A DNA stretch of 64,000 nt from Streptomyces sp. 840.1. GTDB taxonomy: Bacteria > Actinomycetota > Actinomycetes > Streptomycetales > Streptomycetaceae. The stretch is taken from positions 5,198,001 to 5,262,000 of the forward strand of contig NZ_RJUU01000001.1 in the NCBI RefSeq assembly GCF_003751445.1. The letters are read 5' to 3'. The translations under genes were made by a program, and so were the position numbers. The stretch's first letter is position 1. The number at the start of each line of letters is the position of its first letter. Of this stretch, positions 16,756 to 26,101 are shown piece by piece. Below the pieces are notes generated by a model that saw only the letters and a program-made list of their open reading frames with translations, made no database searches and was not told where the DNA came from.

Positions 16756-17661
16756 TTACTGAACGGCTGCTCGGTCATCGACCGCAATCCCTGAACCGGG
16801 AAGGTCCAGAAGGCCGCCATTTGACCCCAGCGTGGCCCTGATCAGTCGAAGGGCCCGTGGATCGCGCACGCCGCGGGCCCGCAATTCATCCACGACGAGT
16901 CGAGCGGCCGACGCGGCCCCGGCCGCTGTCCGGTCGAAGTTGGCGTCCCACCAGCAGAGCACGGGCGCGAACCCATGCCATCCCCTTGCGATCATTCTGC
17001 GCAAGTGATCAGCGTCTCGATCCGTTCCATCTCGACGGTCGGCGAATACCGCAATGTCATCTCGCGGGCTGACCATGGCGATGAGTTGACCGTCGCCGTG
17101 GTCGATAGTGAAGCCGGCGTCGTCCTCGCCGATCAATGCCTCCAGGTGCTGGCACCATGCGCCCAGAAGGGTCTCCAGGGCGCCTTGGAGCTCATCCCAG
17201 CCTTGCGCGAGGGGGGTCTCTGGTGGGGGCTCGCCCGTTCCGCACGGCCGCAAGCGCCAAAGGTACGGAAGGTCGCCGCGGTTCCCTGCTTCCGGCCCGA
17301 GGTCCTCGGCGCCGGTTGAGAACCGCTTGGTGTCGGACGCCTCAACGGCAGGAAGCCCCCGCGCTGAAAGCTGCAGCCCACCACCGGTCCGTACATTCAG
17401 TATCACCGTGTGTGATGGAGTGTGCCAACGTATGTCCGGCCCGTTGACGCCCCCGCCGTACTGCGACGGCGGCCCGATTCGCTCAATAAGCGCAGCTAGT
17501 GACAGCTGGGATCGGCCGGCGTCGGCGGAATCCGGGAAGAGTGTTTCCCAGTGCCGATCGAGCGTGATCGGATCCCTATGGAGATCTGCCTCCGTAGGGT
17601 GATGCAGTAGGCGATGGGCCAGTACCGCAAGGGGAGGCCAGGCGGTTGCAACTGTATTCAT
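16756..17661 (-). CDS. Hypothetical protein, 301 aa
   Basis: Starts ATG 17659-17661 (MNTVATAWPPLAVLAHRLL). Soluble, with acidic and aromatic-rich segments (DDAGFTIDHGDGQLIAMVSPRDDIAVFADRR; GWHGFAPVLCWWDANFD). It has no signal peptide or membrane segment, and no family is recognised. It lies 160 bp upstream of the peptidase-like gene on the same strand and may belong to the same module, but there is no overlap to prove it. Confidence 0.7.
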   Translation of the reverse strand: MNTVATAWPPLAVLAHRLLHHPTEADLHRDPITLDRHWETLFPDSADAGRSQLSLAALIERIGPPSQYGGGVNGPDIRWHTPSHTVILNVRTGGGLQLSARGLPAVEASDTKRFSTGAEDLGPEAGNRGDLPYLWRLRPCGTGEPPPETPLAQGWDELQGALETLLGAWCQHLEALIGEDDAGFTIDHGDGQLIAMVSPRDDIAVFADRRDGTDRDADHLRRMIARGWHGFAPVLCWWDANFDRTAAGAASAARLVVDELRARGVRDPRALRLIRATLGSNGGLLDLPGSGIAVDDRAAVQ

Positions 17662-18258
17662 GCTGCAACCATGCCGCAAATGGGGTCGCGGATAAATACT
17701 GTGTGACGTACAGCGCACCTGCGGACCTTTAGTTCAGCGGTGTGGCGCGTGGTCGTATGTTCGCTCTCGTGCTTACTGGGTGAAAATGGTATGCATCGGA
17801 CTTCGCGCTGTCGCTGGCGATAGATGGATGCGGATTCCCTGTGGGGATCTTTGATGAATCAGCGGCCACTGGTGCTGGCGTATGTCGCATTGAACTTGGC
17901 GCGTGTCGAACGTCTTTGCCTTGCGAACCGAAGGGTGAGGGACCTGAAGGCTGCCGTTGGATGGGGAGTTGGCCTTTAGTTCGACTGGCTGGATTCAGAA
18001 GTGTCGCGCTTCTGGCGCACCTGGGGCAGGGGGCTCGTCAGTTTCCTACCGTGAGAGGATCTGGCGAGCGGCGCCAAGTCTCTCTTGCACGAGCGGGATC
18101 TCGTTGCCTTGGCGGATGATGCCAAGGACCAACTGCACAGGGGTCTGGGAGTTTATGAGTCCTCTATCTTCATGTCGCAGACCATATTTGATGGTTAGTC
18201 TGCGAAAAGACAGGGCTATGGCGTTGGCGAGTGCAGCCACCGTTGATCATCGCAAGCT
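17662..18258. other. Lower-GC intergenic region, decayed DNA
   Basis: Base composition falls compared with neighbours and frames are short. A 64-codon minus frame (18240-18046) contains FRRLTIKYGLRHED, faintly like the end of IS transposases, but this is too weak to call. I see no functional gene. Confidence 0.4.
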
Positions 18259-18430
18259 GTGTGGGCTGACGAAGAGGCGGTGGCCGCAGCTCCTAAGAGA
18301 GATCCCGGCCGTTGGCGCGAGGCATTCGAGACGACCGTGAGCCGCAAGGCGGGTCGGTTTGCCCGGGTCTACCCCCGACTACGAGCCCAAGTGGCTCTTG
18401 CTGGGCCCGGTGTTGGAAGCCGAGCCGTTC
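18259..18430 (+). pseudogene. Transposase N-terminal remnant (IS701-like)
   Basis: The frame reads GRWREAFETTVSRKAGRFARVYPRLRAQ, resembling the start of IS701-family DDE transposases (pattern W..F......GRFARVEPR.RA). Similarity stops after about 45 residues and no catalytic domain follows. No terminal repeats were found. Probably a truncated insertion-sequence relic. Confidence 0.4.
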
Positions 18431-18576
18431 CGCGTACTGCGAGGGCAGCTCGTAGTTGGCGCGGGCGTATTCACGGAACTTCGGGTACTCGCTCAGTGAA
18501 GAAGCTCTCCAACCTCGGTCTCCTGATCTCGTAACGCTGCCTTCCTGGGCGGTGGCCGGTGGGTGCGTAGCGTGAA

Positions 18577-19210
18577 GTGCGCCCCTCTCGTGCCGCGTTC
18601 AGAGCGCGCAGGCGTGCTGGAAGACGGAATCGAGCCGCTCTCGCCGTCCTCGAAGGGACTCTCGCCTCCGACGGCGCGAGTGTCCATCGCACGGCGGGGC
18701 CGGTCAGCTTCGTCGAATCTCTCCGCCGCTTCGAGCCGCTCCTCCACGCCACCACGACGGCCACCACCGACGACGACACCGGAGCGGCCGAACTCGTCGC
18801 CGCCCGTGACCTGCACAAGGACGACGCGAGCCCGCGGGCCGCCATCCTCCGCCACCGCACGCAGACACATCGCGCCTGGCTCCGCTCCATAGGAACGCCT
18901 CCGGCTCCAGCAGACGTGGCACCGGTTCTTCGCCGACGGTCAGTGCGACGTCCTCATCACGCCTGCGGCACCCACCGCCGCGATCCCGGCAGGAAGCCGA
19001 TCCCTTGCGGTCGACGGCACCGAACGGAGCTTCTTCGACCAGGCCGGCTGGGCCAACCTCACCAGCCACGTCGGTCTGCCCAGCCTGGTCATGCTTGTTG
19101 CGCACGGCGCCGACGGCCTCCCGATCGGTGTGCAGCTCGTGGGACCGTCCTATTCGGACCGGACCCTGGTGGCGATGGCCGAGCACCTGGTGCCCCTGCT
19201 CGGAGGGTAG
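18577..19210 (+). pseudogene. Amidase pseudogene (3' half, frameshifted)
   Basis: The first frame (about 18620-18895) gives FVESLRRFEPLLHATT...DLHKDDASPRAAILRHRTQTHRAWLR. The continuation is in another frame: LQQTWHRFFADGQCDVLITPAAPTAAIP...NLTSHVGLPSLVMLVAHGADGLPIGVQLVGPSYSDRTLVAMAEHL, ending at TAG 19208. This is the C-terminal half of an amidase-signature-family enzyme. The catalytic Lys and Gly/Ser-rich core are missing upstream. The frame breaks at about 18886-18905, where roughly 19 bases flanked by CTCCG appear inserted. Confidence 0.75.
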
Positions 19211-19460
19211 GCCGGGGGCGTCTTCGCACCATGGAGCCGATGACCTGCGTGCCACCGTCGTGGGTGGGGTGCGGCCACCCCTTCCACGATGTGGGCGGTC
19301 GGCGGCACAGGCGGCCGGCCGGCATGTCCTCCCGAGCCCAGTAGCCCTTCTTTCGAAGGTAGTTGCGGGAGATCTGCGAATGTGGCACCCGGGCCTACGC
19401 TCGACGGTCACGATGGTCACGAGACGCCGAAACGGCGTCCGTTGTAGCAGGGAGGAACGC

Positions 19461-20117
19461 GTGGAACCGTTCGTGCCGAGATTCCAAGGTGGCCCGTGGG
19501 TCAGTGGGATGCGAGCCCTGCACGTGTACGTGCTGCCTCGGCCTGGAGTGGATGACGAGCTGCTTGGCCTTACTGAGGCGTGCCGGCCGATCCTGGGTGA
19601 TTACCCGATCGATCCGCAGTGTGGCAGTGACCCGAGCGACGCCGGTCTCCTGCACCTCACGTGCGAGATGCTCGCCGATGCGCCGGCCTCCGAGTACGAC
19701 GAGGCGGCTCTGACGGAAGTCGTGGAAGCCTTGCGTGCGGAGCTGTCGGGCATGCCCGTGTTCACGACGGAGGTCGGTCCCCCCATCGGGAATGTTGCAG
19801 GGGTCGTGCTGGACGTCTGGCCGGAGGCGGACGCCGTTGCCCTCATTGAGCGGGTTCGGTCAGCGATCCGAAAAGCCCGTGGTGACGGGGCCCTTCAACA
19901 TTCCGGTGGACGTCCGCACATCTCGGGCGGCTACAGCTACGGCGCGGCCTCGTCTGACCCTCTTAACAGCGAGCTACGCAACAAGGTGGTCCCGCGCCGG
20001 GCCACGCTCCTCGTCGACCGCGTACACCTCCTCGACGTGGCGTGGACGTTCGATGAGGGCCTCGGCGGGTGGCGCATGACGTGGGAGCCGGTAGCGGAGA
20101 TCCTCTTGGGCCGCTGA
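19461..20117 (+). CDS. 2H phosphoesterase (2'-5' RNA ligase-like)
   Basis: 218 aa. GTG 19461 follows GGAGGA (19451-19456). The family signature is two HxT/S motifs: LLHLTCEML (about 59-67) and GRPHISGGYSYG (about 147-158). Such proteins hydrolyse or ligate 2',5' or cyclic phosphodiester bonds in RNA or nucleotides. The core opens with a short strand, ALHVYVLPRP, as in other members. The gene is single, downstream of the amidase pseudogene. The exact substrate cannot be read from the sequence. Confidence 0.75.
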   Translation: MEPFVPRFQGGPWVSGMRALHVYVLPRPGVDDELLGLTEACRPILGDYPIDPQCGSDPSDAGLLHLTCEMLADAPASEYDEAALTEVVEALRAELSGMPVFTTEVGPPIGNVAGVVLDVWPEADAVALIERVRSAIRKARGDGALQHSGGRPHISGGYSYGAASSDPLNSELRNKVVPRRATLLVDRVHLLDVAWTFDEGLGGWRMTWEPVAEILLGR

Positions 20118-20413
20118 GCGCTTTGGTTCCGTACCGTAGCGGTAGCCGCTCGCGTGGCACGGTGCGGCGAGGCGGTGGCCGTGCGGTGCTCAGGGTGAAG
20201 CGGCGGCGCGAGCCGGGTAGCGTGCCGGCAAGTGGACTACATGCAGAGGAGCCAGCGAGGCCAGGCAGGGCTGCTGCAAGGCCGACGTCCATCTCTGCGT
20301 CACCATGGTCTTCGGGCTGGACGAAGGAGGGGACGAATGCCTGACTGTGTCGGTAGGAGGGCGCGACAGGCCACCAGGGCGATCGAAGCGAGTCGCGCAG
20401 CCATACGGGCGTC

Positions 20414-20836
20414 ATGATGATCACGGTCTGGGCCCTGCTCGGGGCCATCGCCGCCCTGTTCGTCGCGGCCGTCATACGTGGAGCCGTACGCGCGGCCCGC
20501 GTCGCGATCAGGCAGGACCTGGTGTCTCTGGGCAGCATGCAGCAGCTCGCCGGCGCGCTGGCGCAGATGACGACCACCGCCTACGCCTTCGCGGCACCCT
20601 TCCTTAAGGAGCGGGAGTCCTGGATCGGCTGGCTGTGGTGGCGTACCCGGATAGGACCTGACGGGGAGGTCGAGCGAGACATGGGCTGGGCTCTGACGTA
20701 CCGGCGGGCGCGGAAAACCGCTGGGGCACCCCTCGACTGGCGGCTGGGCAGCGGCAGTGAGGTCGTTGTTGTCCCCAGGGACGCGCAGCTTCCGGCCGTC
20801 GAGGACCCGAGCGGCATCCCTTCACCGAAGCGTTGA
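20414..20836 (+). CDS. Small membrane-anchored hypothetical protein
   Basis: 140 aa. One N-terminal transmembrane helix (ITVWALLGAIAALFVAAVI, residues 3-21) precedes a basic stretch, then a cytoplasmic domain with aromatic-rich WIGWLWWRTRIGPDGEVERDMGW. The first codons overlap no other gene and the ribosome-binding site is weak. No family is recognised. The 296 bp upstream and 249 bp downstream carry no recognisable gene. Confidence 0.5.
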   Translation: MMITVWALLGAIAALFVAAVIRGAVRAARVAIRQDLVSLGSMQQLAGALAQMTTTAYAFAAPFLKERESWIGWLWWRTRIGPDGEVERDMGWALTYRRARKTAGAPLDWRLGSGSEVVVVPRDAQLPAVEDPSGIPSPKR

Positions 20837-21085
20837 AGCCCAGGGCGTGCTGGAATGCACCCCCGTGCGCTGGAGTGTAGCGACGTGCAAAGGCAGGCCC
20901 TGGATCTTGGGTGTGCGTACGTCACTCGGCCTTGGAAGAGGTGATCTCCCTGTTGCCGTTGTACGCCACCGCATCTTCGTCGTCAGCGGTTCGAACCGAG
21001 TGAAGAGACCATCGAGGACTTGGGGCAAAACGATACCCGCCGACACCATTTACCCGCCGATCCTGGAAGCACTGGAGGAAGACGT

Positions 21086-21496
21086 ATGACCGAACTGACC
21101 GCAGCGCAGCGGCCGGGGATCTCCGCCGCGATCGTGGTCCACGAGAACCGCGTCCTGATGGTGCGGCGCAAGATCTCTGAGGGCCAGTTGTCCTGGCAGT
21201 TCCCCGCCGGCGAGATCGAAGACGGGGAGACGTCCGAGCAGGCGGCCGTACGCGAGACGTATGAAGAGGTCGGCCTGACCGTGACCCCGGTCAAGTCCCT
21301 CGGTGGACGGGTCCACCCCAAGAGCGGAAGGAACATGTCGTACACCGCCTGCACGGTCGTCTCCGGTACCGCTTACGTGGCGGACACCGACGAGCTGGCC
21401 GAACTGGAGTGGGTTGCGCTGGCCGACATCCCGGAGTTCGTTCCTTACGGCCTCTTCAAGCCGGTACAGGCCCATCTCGACAGCGTGCTGACGTAG
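21086..21496 (+). CDS. NUDIX hydrolase
   Basis: 136 aa, starting ATG 21086 behind GGAGGA. A complete NUDIX box (G-x5-E-x7-RE-x2-EE-x-G) reads [23 protein letters not shown] at about residues 42-64, preceded by LSWQFPA. NUDIX enzymes cleave nucleoside diphosphates linked to other groups. It is monocistronic and convergent with the large minus-strand operon that ends at 21605. It could be a stand-alone housekeeping or sanitising enzyme, or a further part of that NUDIX-rich locus. Confidence 0.9.
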   Translation: MTELTAAQRPGISAAIVVHENRVLMVRRKISEGQLSWQFPAGEIEDGETSEQAAVRETYEEVGLTVTPVKSLGGRVHPKSGRNMSYTACTVVSGTAYVADTDELAELEWVALADIPEFVPYGLFKPVQAHLDSVLT

Positions 21497-21604
21497 CCAC
21501 CGGCGGGGAGGCGAGGGCCTACCTCAGCTCCTCGAACTTCGAGGTGCAGGGCAATGTACTGGATCTCAGGTGTGCCACCGCTGCAGGCCGCCCTCACCCG
21601 CTCT

Positions 21605-22417
21605 CTACCAGTCTGACAAGGGCAGCGTGCCCACAGTGAGGAAGAACGTGACGGCATAGGTAAAGCGACCTGCGTGCACGGCATCGTCGAACTGAGCCAC
21701 GAACCGGTCGGCGTCCACGGTGTGGAGGTACCCCCGGTCTGCGGCGGCGTGGGCCCAGGTCCGCAGGCCCATGACATTGTCGGCCGCCGACGGGTCGCGC
21801 ACGACCAGAGTCCGGGCTTCCACCATGATGTCGTGGATGCCGCGGGCCGCGAGCAATCCGGCGTGCCGGTGGGCCAGGGAACCGTTGCGCAGGCCCACGT
21901 CCGCCCTGAAGCGCAGCACCCGGCGGGCTAGCTCTTGGTCGTCGATGTCGAGTACCTGAGTGTCGTAGTCCGGGTCTGCCAAGGCAACCCGGCCGCCGGG
22001 GCGCACCACCCGCACCATCTCATCTAGCAACCGGGCCGGTTCGACGACGTGCTGCAAGACCCGGTCCGCCCAGGCGCCGTCGAACTGACCTGCTGAGAAC
22101 GGCAGCCGGTGCCCGTCCGCGACAGCGGCGTGGGACAGTCCTCGGTCCCGTGCCTGCGCGATCATCGTCAAGGAGCTGTCGACCGCGACGACCTCGGCCC
22201 CACTGCCCGAGCGCAGGGCCACAGCGGCGTCCCCGGTACCCGCTCCGATCTCAAGGAACAGCCCGCCGGGCTCGGCCCGCAGAAACTCTTGCAACCGCTG
22301 CTTGTAAGCGGCATAGAAGGGCTCCGCACTTAACCTGTCCAGGATCTGAACCCACTCAGCGGGCCTGGGCTGTGTGTCCACCGACGTGAAACCGTGAGCA
22401 TCACCGTGATCGTTCAT
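21605..22417 (-). CDS. SAM-dependent methyltransferase (class I)
   Basis: 270 aa. Motif I LFLEIGAGTGDAAVAL (about 53-68), an acidic loop VVAVDSS, a motif II region LPFSAGQFDGAWADRVLQHV (about 104-123) and the motif III-like VVRPGGRVALADPDYD show a UbiE/Methyltransf_11-type small-molecule methyltransferase. The C-terminal 100 residues probably form the substrate lid. It is the last gene of the minus-strand array, 61 bp downstream of a dioxygenase gene, so co-transcription is likely but not forced by overlap. Substrate unknown. Confidence 0.85.
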   Translation of the reverse strand: MNDHGDAHGFTSVDTQPRPAEWVQILDRLSAEPFYAAYKQRLQEFLRAEPGGLFLEIGAGTGDAAVALRSGSGAEVVAVDSSLTMIAQARDRGLSHAAVADGHRLPFSAGQFDGAWADRVLQHVVEPARLLDEMVRVVRPGGRVALADPDYDTQVLDIDDQELARRVLRFRADVGLRNGSLAHRHAGLLAARGIHDIMVEARTLVVRDPSAADNVMGLRTWAHAAADRGYLHTVDADRFVAQFDDAVHAGRFTYAVTFFLTVGTLPLSDW

Positions 22418-22478
22418 AGGAGCACGCTAAGCGTGCCAACCAAGCCGGTGGAATTATGCGGTCACAGCAATAGCGCTT

Positions 22479-23330
22479 CTAGGCCGCACCGGAAGTCCAC
22501 GGGCCGGTCTGCCACCAGGAGCGGATGGGTGCGGCTCCGCTGCCTTTGGCGAGCGATCCGTCCGGTCGGCGGTCGGGTAGGCCCAGGAGCTGCTGCTCGA
22601 TGGGGGTGAGGGCGGGGTTTTTCCGGAGGTCTGTGGTGGGGTCGTCGACGAGGTGGAGCCAGCGGTATCCGTACTGGAGCATGAGGGCGATGCGAGGGCG
22701 GCCGGAACGGTTGATGCCTCCGGTGTGCCAGGTGCGGTTCTCGAAGAGCACTGCGTCGGTTCCGGTGATGTGGGGGGTGGTGGCGCCGGGTGGGTCGATG
22801 GCGCCGGCGGGGACGACGGGCTCTTCGGTGAGGCGGTGGCTGCCGGGGAGGAACATGGTCAGCCCGCAGTCGGGGGTGACGGGGGTGAGGTAGTGGGCGG
22901 CTTTGATGGCCATGCGGGGGGTGTGGGGGAATCCGAGGTCGGCGGTGACGCCGTACATGTCGCGGTGCCAGCCGTGGCGTTCGGGGATGCGGATGGTGCG
23001 GGGCGGGCCGCTGGGCAGGGCGATGAGGTGGGCGGAGAGCAGGTGGATGTTCGGGCTGAGGAGCCGGACGACGGTGGGCAGGACGGCCGGGTTGGCGAGG
23101 AGCGGGAGGAAGGCGCGGTCGAGGTTGAGGCATCCGCGGAAGCCGTCCTTGCCGTCGCCTCCTCGGTCGCGGCCCTGGGTGATGTCGCTGGCCAGCAGCT
23201 TCTCGGCGGCGGTCAGGAGCCGGTCGCGCAGGTCCGGGGTGATTGCGTCACGGATGACCGCGTACCCGTCGCGTTCGAAGGCGTCGAGGGTGCTGGCGTC
23301 GGGGGCGGCGGGCGGCGACGGGGTGCTCAT
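22479..23330 (-). CDS. Phytanoyl-CoA dioxygenase (PhyH)-family oxygenase
   Basis: 283 aa from ATG 23328-23330, which overlaps the stop of the phosphoketolase gene (ATGA). Fe(II)/2-oxoglutarate features are the typical opening FERDGYAVIRDAITPDLRDRLL, the iron-binding HxD in HGWHRDMYGV (about 131-140), and the distal His in LFENRTWHTGGINRSGRPRIAL with the 2OG-binding Arg. Such enzymes hydroxylate, desaturate or halogenate small molecules. It is paired with a second family member at 26102-26872, suggesting two oxidative steps in one pathway. Confidence 0.85.
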   Translation of the reverse strand: MSTPSPPAAPDASTLDAFERDGYAVIRDAITPDLRDRLLTAAEKLLASDITQGRDRGGDGKDGFRGCLNLDRAFLPLLANPAVLPTVVRLLSPNIHLLSAHLIALPSGPPRTIRIPERHGWHRDMYGVTADLGFPHTPRMAIKAAHYLTPVTPDCGLTMFLPGSHRLTEEPVVPAGAIDPPGATTPHITGTDAVLFENRTWHTGGINRSGRPRIALMLQYGYRWLHLVDDPTTDLRKNPALTPIEQQLLGLPDRRPDGSLAKGSGAAPIRSWWQTGPWTSGAA

Positions 23331-25444
23331 GCCGATAGCTCCTTCGGGGGGTCGGTGAGGGTGGTGGCGAGCTGCCACAGACCGGCGTCGTCGAGGCCGC
23401 AGAGTCGGCGGAGGTGTTCCTGGGAGACGGGGCGGCCGGGGTCGCGGTAGCCGAGGACGGTGAGCCGCGGCCCGGGGTGGCGGTGGCCGAGGAGGGCGTG
23501 GATGTCGGCGGGGTGTCCGCTGGTGGCCAGGACGATCGGCGCTTGGGTGCCGAAGTGGCGGGCGAACGCGTCCAAGCCGAGGGCGAGGGGGCGGGTGCCG
23601 TTCTCGGCGAGGGCCGTGAGGTCGTGGACGTGGACGTACCGCAGGCGCAGGCCGGGGCGTTCGTCGCGGAGTCGTCGGGCGAGGGTGGTCAGGGCCTCGG
23701 CGGGCAGGTCGCCGGCGGAGGCGAGGATCAGGTCGGGTTCGCCGGGTCCGGGGTGGGTCAGGTGGGGCCAGGTCGCGATGCCGTGCCGCAGTTCCTCGTC
23801 GAGGGTCTCCTGCGGGTGGTGGACGGTCGTGTGCTTGCCGGCGACGACGATGGTGCACCGGTCGAGCTTGCGCAGGGCGAAGGTGAGCGCGGCGGCGGTA
23901 CGCGCCGGGTCGGCGGGGGTGAGGACATGGAGCGTGGGGTCGCCGCCGGCCAGTAGTGCCGAGGTGAGGCTGGGGTTTTGGTGGGTGATCGTGTTGTGCC
24001 AGCTCAGGCTGGTCAGGAGGTAGACGAGGCTGGGTAGCGGTGCGAGCCCGGCGTGCCGGCGCACGGAGCGGTGCTTGAGCTGCTGCTGGATGAGGCTGAG
24101 GGTGATGGGCGCGAACGCCTCGTAGGTGGCGACGAGTGCGTGGCGGCCGGTCTCCGTGTAGCCCTGGGCCCAGGCGTGGCAGAGCTCCTCGTTGAGCACT
24201 TCCACCGCCCAGGGCACCGGGCGTCCGTGCTCGTCGGTGAGGTCGAGGCGGTTGGAGGCCAGCTCGTCGGGGCTGAACACCCGGAACGGTCCCTGCTCGG
24301 CACGGGCCCGCAGGACCTCGGGGACCACCTGCGCGAACGGGCGGCCGGCGGCGTATCTGGCGACCTGGGTGGAGGCGGCGACGCATCCGCGCGGCGCCGG
24401 GAGGCCGTCGGGCTCGGGCCGGGGCAGTGGGAGCGCGGGGAGCAGGTGCGGTCGGGGCCGGCCGCTGGGGGTGAGGAGCTGGGTGGGCTGGTAGGAGGCC
24501 AGCCAGTCGGAGAGCGCGTCGAACTCGGCGGGTTGGGCGGCCGGGTCGCGCAGCGGTGTCTTGTGGACCGCCGGGGTGCCAGCGAGGTGGGCGGGTGTGC
24601 CGTGGCCTTTGTCCAGGGTGAGGACCAGGACGCTGGAGGGTTCCGGAATGCCCAGGGGCTGGGCGGTGCAGAGCGCTTCGGCCACCGCTTGGCGGAGCTG
24701 GTGGATGTCGAGGCCGTCGCTGTAGACGGGCCGGTGGCCGAGGCCGGTGAAATAGGCGGTGAGTTCGGCGCGGCTCAGGGTGGACAGCACGCTCGGCCCG
24801 CCCATGCGCATCCCGTTGAGCAGGACGACGGGAAGGACGGTGCCGTGGTCGCCCGTACCGTGCAGCGCGCGGGTGGCGATCCAGGATGCGGCGGTTGTCC
24901 CGGTCTCGCACTCTCCGTCGCCGATCAGGACCACGGACAGCCGGTGGGGCGCGTCGAGGACGGTTCCCTGCCCGATCGCGAGGGCGGGGCCGAGTTGGCC
25001 TCCGGTGTGCGGGTGGCCGGGGATCATCGGGGTGATCTCCCCACCGATGTCGGCTCGGGGGAAGCCGACGACCAGTTCGCGCAGCCCGGCGGCGTCCTGG
25101 TGCAGGTGGGGGTAAGCGTGGCCGAGTTGGCCGGTGAGGTAGGCGTGGGCGAGGGCGGAGGGTCCGGCGTGTCCGGCGCCGTGCAGGACGTGCAGCTCGT
25201 AGTCGTCGGGGACGGCCGCCTGGAGCGGGCCCAGGGCGGCGAGTATCCGGTTGACGGGCGGGCACACCCCCCAGTGGCCGGATGGTCGGGTCTTGACGTC
25301 GGCCGGGGTCAAGGGCCGGGCCAGAAGCGGGTTGTCGCGGAGATAGAGCTGGGCGAGACAGAGGTAGTCGAGCGCGTCGGCGACGGCGGCCACCGAAGCG
25401 TCGGGCACCAGGCGGTTCGTGCGGCGGGCGAGGTCAGCCCACAT
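23327..25444 (-). CDS. Phosphoketolase-like TPP enzyme (XFP family)
   Basis: 705 aa, slightly shorter than usual phosphoketolases (about 790). Phosphoketolases split xylulose-5-P or fructose-6-P to acetyl phosphate. Family landmarks: LRDNPLL, GHWGVCPPVNRILAAL, HGAGHAGPSALAHAYLTG, TPP motif GDGECETG with a downstream LLNG, EVLNEELCHAWAQGYTETGRHALVATYEAF (matching the catalytic Glu region), and THQNP near the substrate site (SHQDP in classical enzymes). The start ATG 25442-25444 is chosen over 25489 because AGGAGA lies 6 bp upstream; it overlaps the YrdC-like gene by 11 bp. Location inside a biosynthetic-looking operon suggests a specialised substrate. Confidence 0.85.
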   Translation of the reverse strand: MWADLARRTNRLVPDASVAAVADALDYLCLAQLYLRDNPLLARPLTPADVKTRPSGHWGVCPPVNRILAALGPLQAAVPDDYELHVLHGAGHAGPSALAHAYLTGQLGHAYPHLHQDAAGLRELVVGFPRADIGGEITPMIPGHPHTGGQLGPALAIGQGTVLDAPHRLSVVLIGDGECETGTTAASWIATRALHGTGDHGTVLPVVLLNGMRMGGPSVLSTLSRAELTAYFTGLGHRPVYSDGLDIHQLRQAVAEALCTAQPLGIPEPSSVLVLTLDKGHGTPAHLAGTPAVHKTPLRDPAAQPAEFDALSDWLASYQPTQLLTPSGRPRPHLLPALPLPRPEPDGLPAPRGCVAASTQVARYAAGRPFAQVVPEVLRARAEQGPFRVFSPDELASNRLDLTDEHGRPVPWAVEVLNEELCHAWAQGYTETGRHALVATYEAFAPITLSLIQQQLKHRSVRRHAGLAPLPSLVYLLTSLSWHNTITHQNPSLTSALLAGGDPTLHVLTPADPARTAAALTFALRKLDRCTIVVAGKHTTVHHPQETLDEELRHGIATWPHLTHPGPGEPDLILASAGDLPAEALTTLARRLRDERPGLRLRYVHVHDLTALAENGTRPLALGLDAFARHFGTQAPIVLATSGHPADIHALLGHRHPGPRLTVLGYRDPGRPVSQEHLRRLCGLDDAGLWQLATTLTDPPKELSA

Positions 25445-26087
25445 GCGGTTCTCCTGCCGGGGTGAGAGCGGCTTCGACTGCGCGGGCATGGACGGTGCCT
25501 TCCCGCTCCAGGCGCGCGGCGGCGCCCGAGGGGCAGTCGACGATGGTCATGTGGCGGCCGTGCGGGCAGATCCCGCCGTCGATGACCGCGGCGATTCCGG
25601 CCGCCGTGGTCCGCTGGAAGGCGGAGACCTGGCCGGCGGTGAGCGCCGGGTGGTCTGCGTCTCCGGCGGCGGGGGTGGAGATGCTGCACACGGCGGCGGC
25701 CAGCGGTTCGCCGGCCAGAGCGACGAGCTGGCCCAGGATCCCGTCGGGGCATCCAACGAGCGCGGGGGAGCCGACCGCCGCGATGGGCTCGGTGCCCTGC
25801 TTCCATGGAAGCCGCAGCGCGAGGTCCCCCGGCCACAGACCGCGGGCCAGCAGGCGTGCGTCGCCGCTCAGGTTGAACAAGGTCTCGGCCGTGGCTGGGG
25901 AGTCGAGCAGGAGCAGCAGCGGTTTGGCTGTGGGGCGCTGCTTCGCGCGGAAGACCGTGCTGGTGGCCGCAGGGTCGGCGGCACGGGCGCACAGCATGTA
26001 CCAGCGGGGCGAAGGCACGGCGACCACCTGCCCGGCGGCCAGGAGCTGGACCGTGTCGGGGAGCTGGGTGGGGGTGAGAACGTCCAC
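25434..26087 (-). CDS. YrdC/Sua5-like carbamoyl-adenylate domain protein
   Basis: 217 aa from GTG 26085-26087 (AAGGGA upstream). It resembles threonylcarbamoyl-AMP synthase: VAVPSPRWYMLC (in place of the P-T-[DE]-T-Y strand), FRAKQRPTAKPLLLLL (the KxR...KPL nucleotide-binding lysines) and VIDGGICPHGRHMTIVDC (GG...ST-V-D region). The usual SSAN-x-SG motif is replaced by ICSISTPAAGD. Housekeeping Sua5 makes the tRNA t6A precursor; a divergent copy within an enzyme operon more likely activates or carbamoylates a pathway intermediate. That role is inferred. Confidence 0.75.
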   Translation of the reverse strand: MDVLTPTQLPDTVQLLAAGQVVAVPSPRWYMLCARAADPAATSTVFRAKQRPTAKPLLLLLDSPATAETLFNLSGDARLLARGLWPGDLALRLPWKQGTEPIAAVGSPALVGCPDGILGQLVALAGEPLAAAVCSISTPAAGDADHPALTAGQVSAFQRTTAAGIAAVIDGGICPHGRHMTIVDCPSGAAARLEREGTVHARAVEAALTPAGEPHVG

Positions 26088-26101
26088 GGTGATCTTCCCT
26101 T

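Noticed and set aside
23331..25265. 5' extension of the PhyH dioxygenase frame (to 928 aa)
   Set aside because: It runs in another phase through the phosphoketolase-like gene and gives Pro/Arg-rich sequence; the real start is ATG 23328-23330, coupled by ATGA.
24053..25465. 470-codon open frame on the plus strand
   Set aside because: Antisense to the phosphoketolase-like gene, Gly/Glu-rich, with no recognisable domain.
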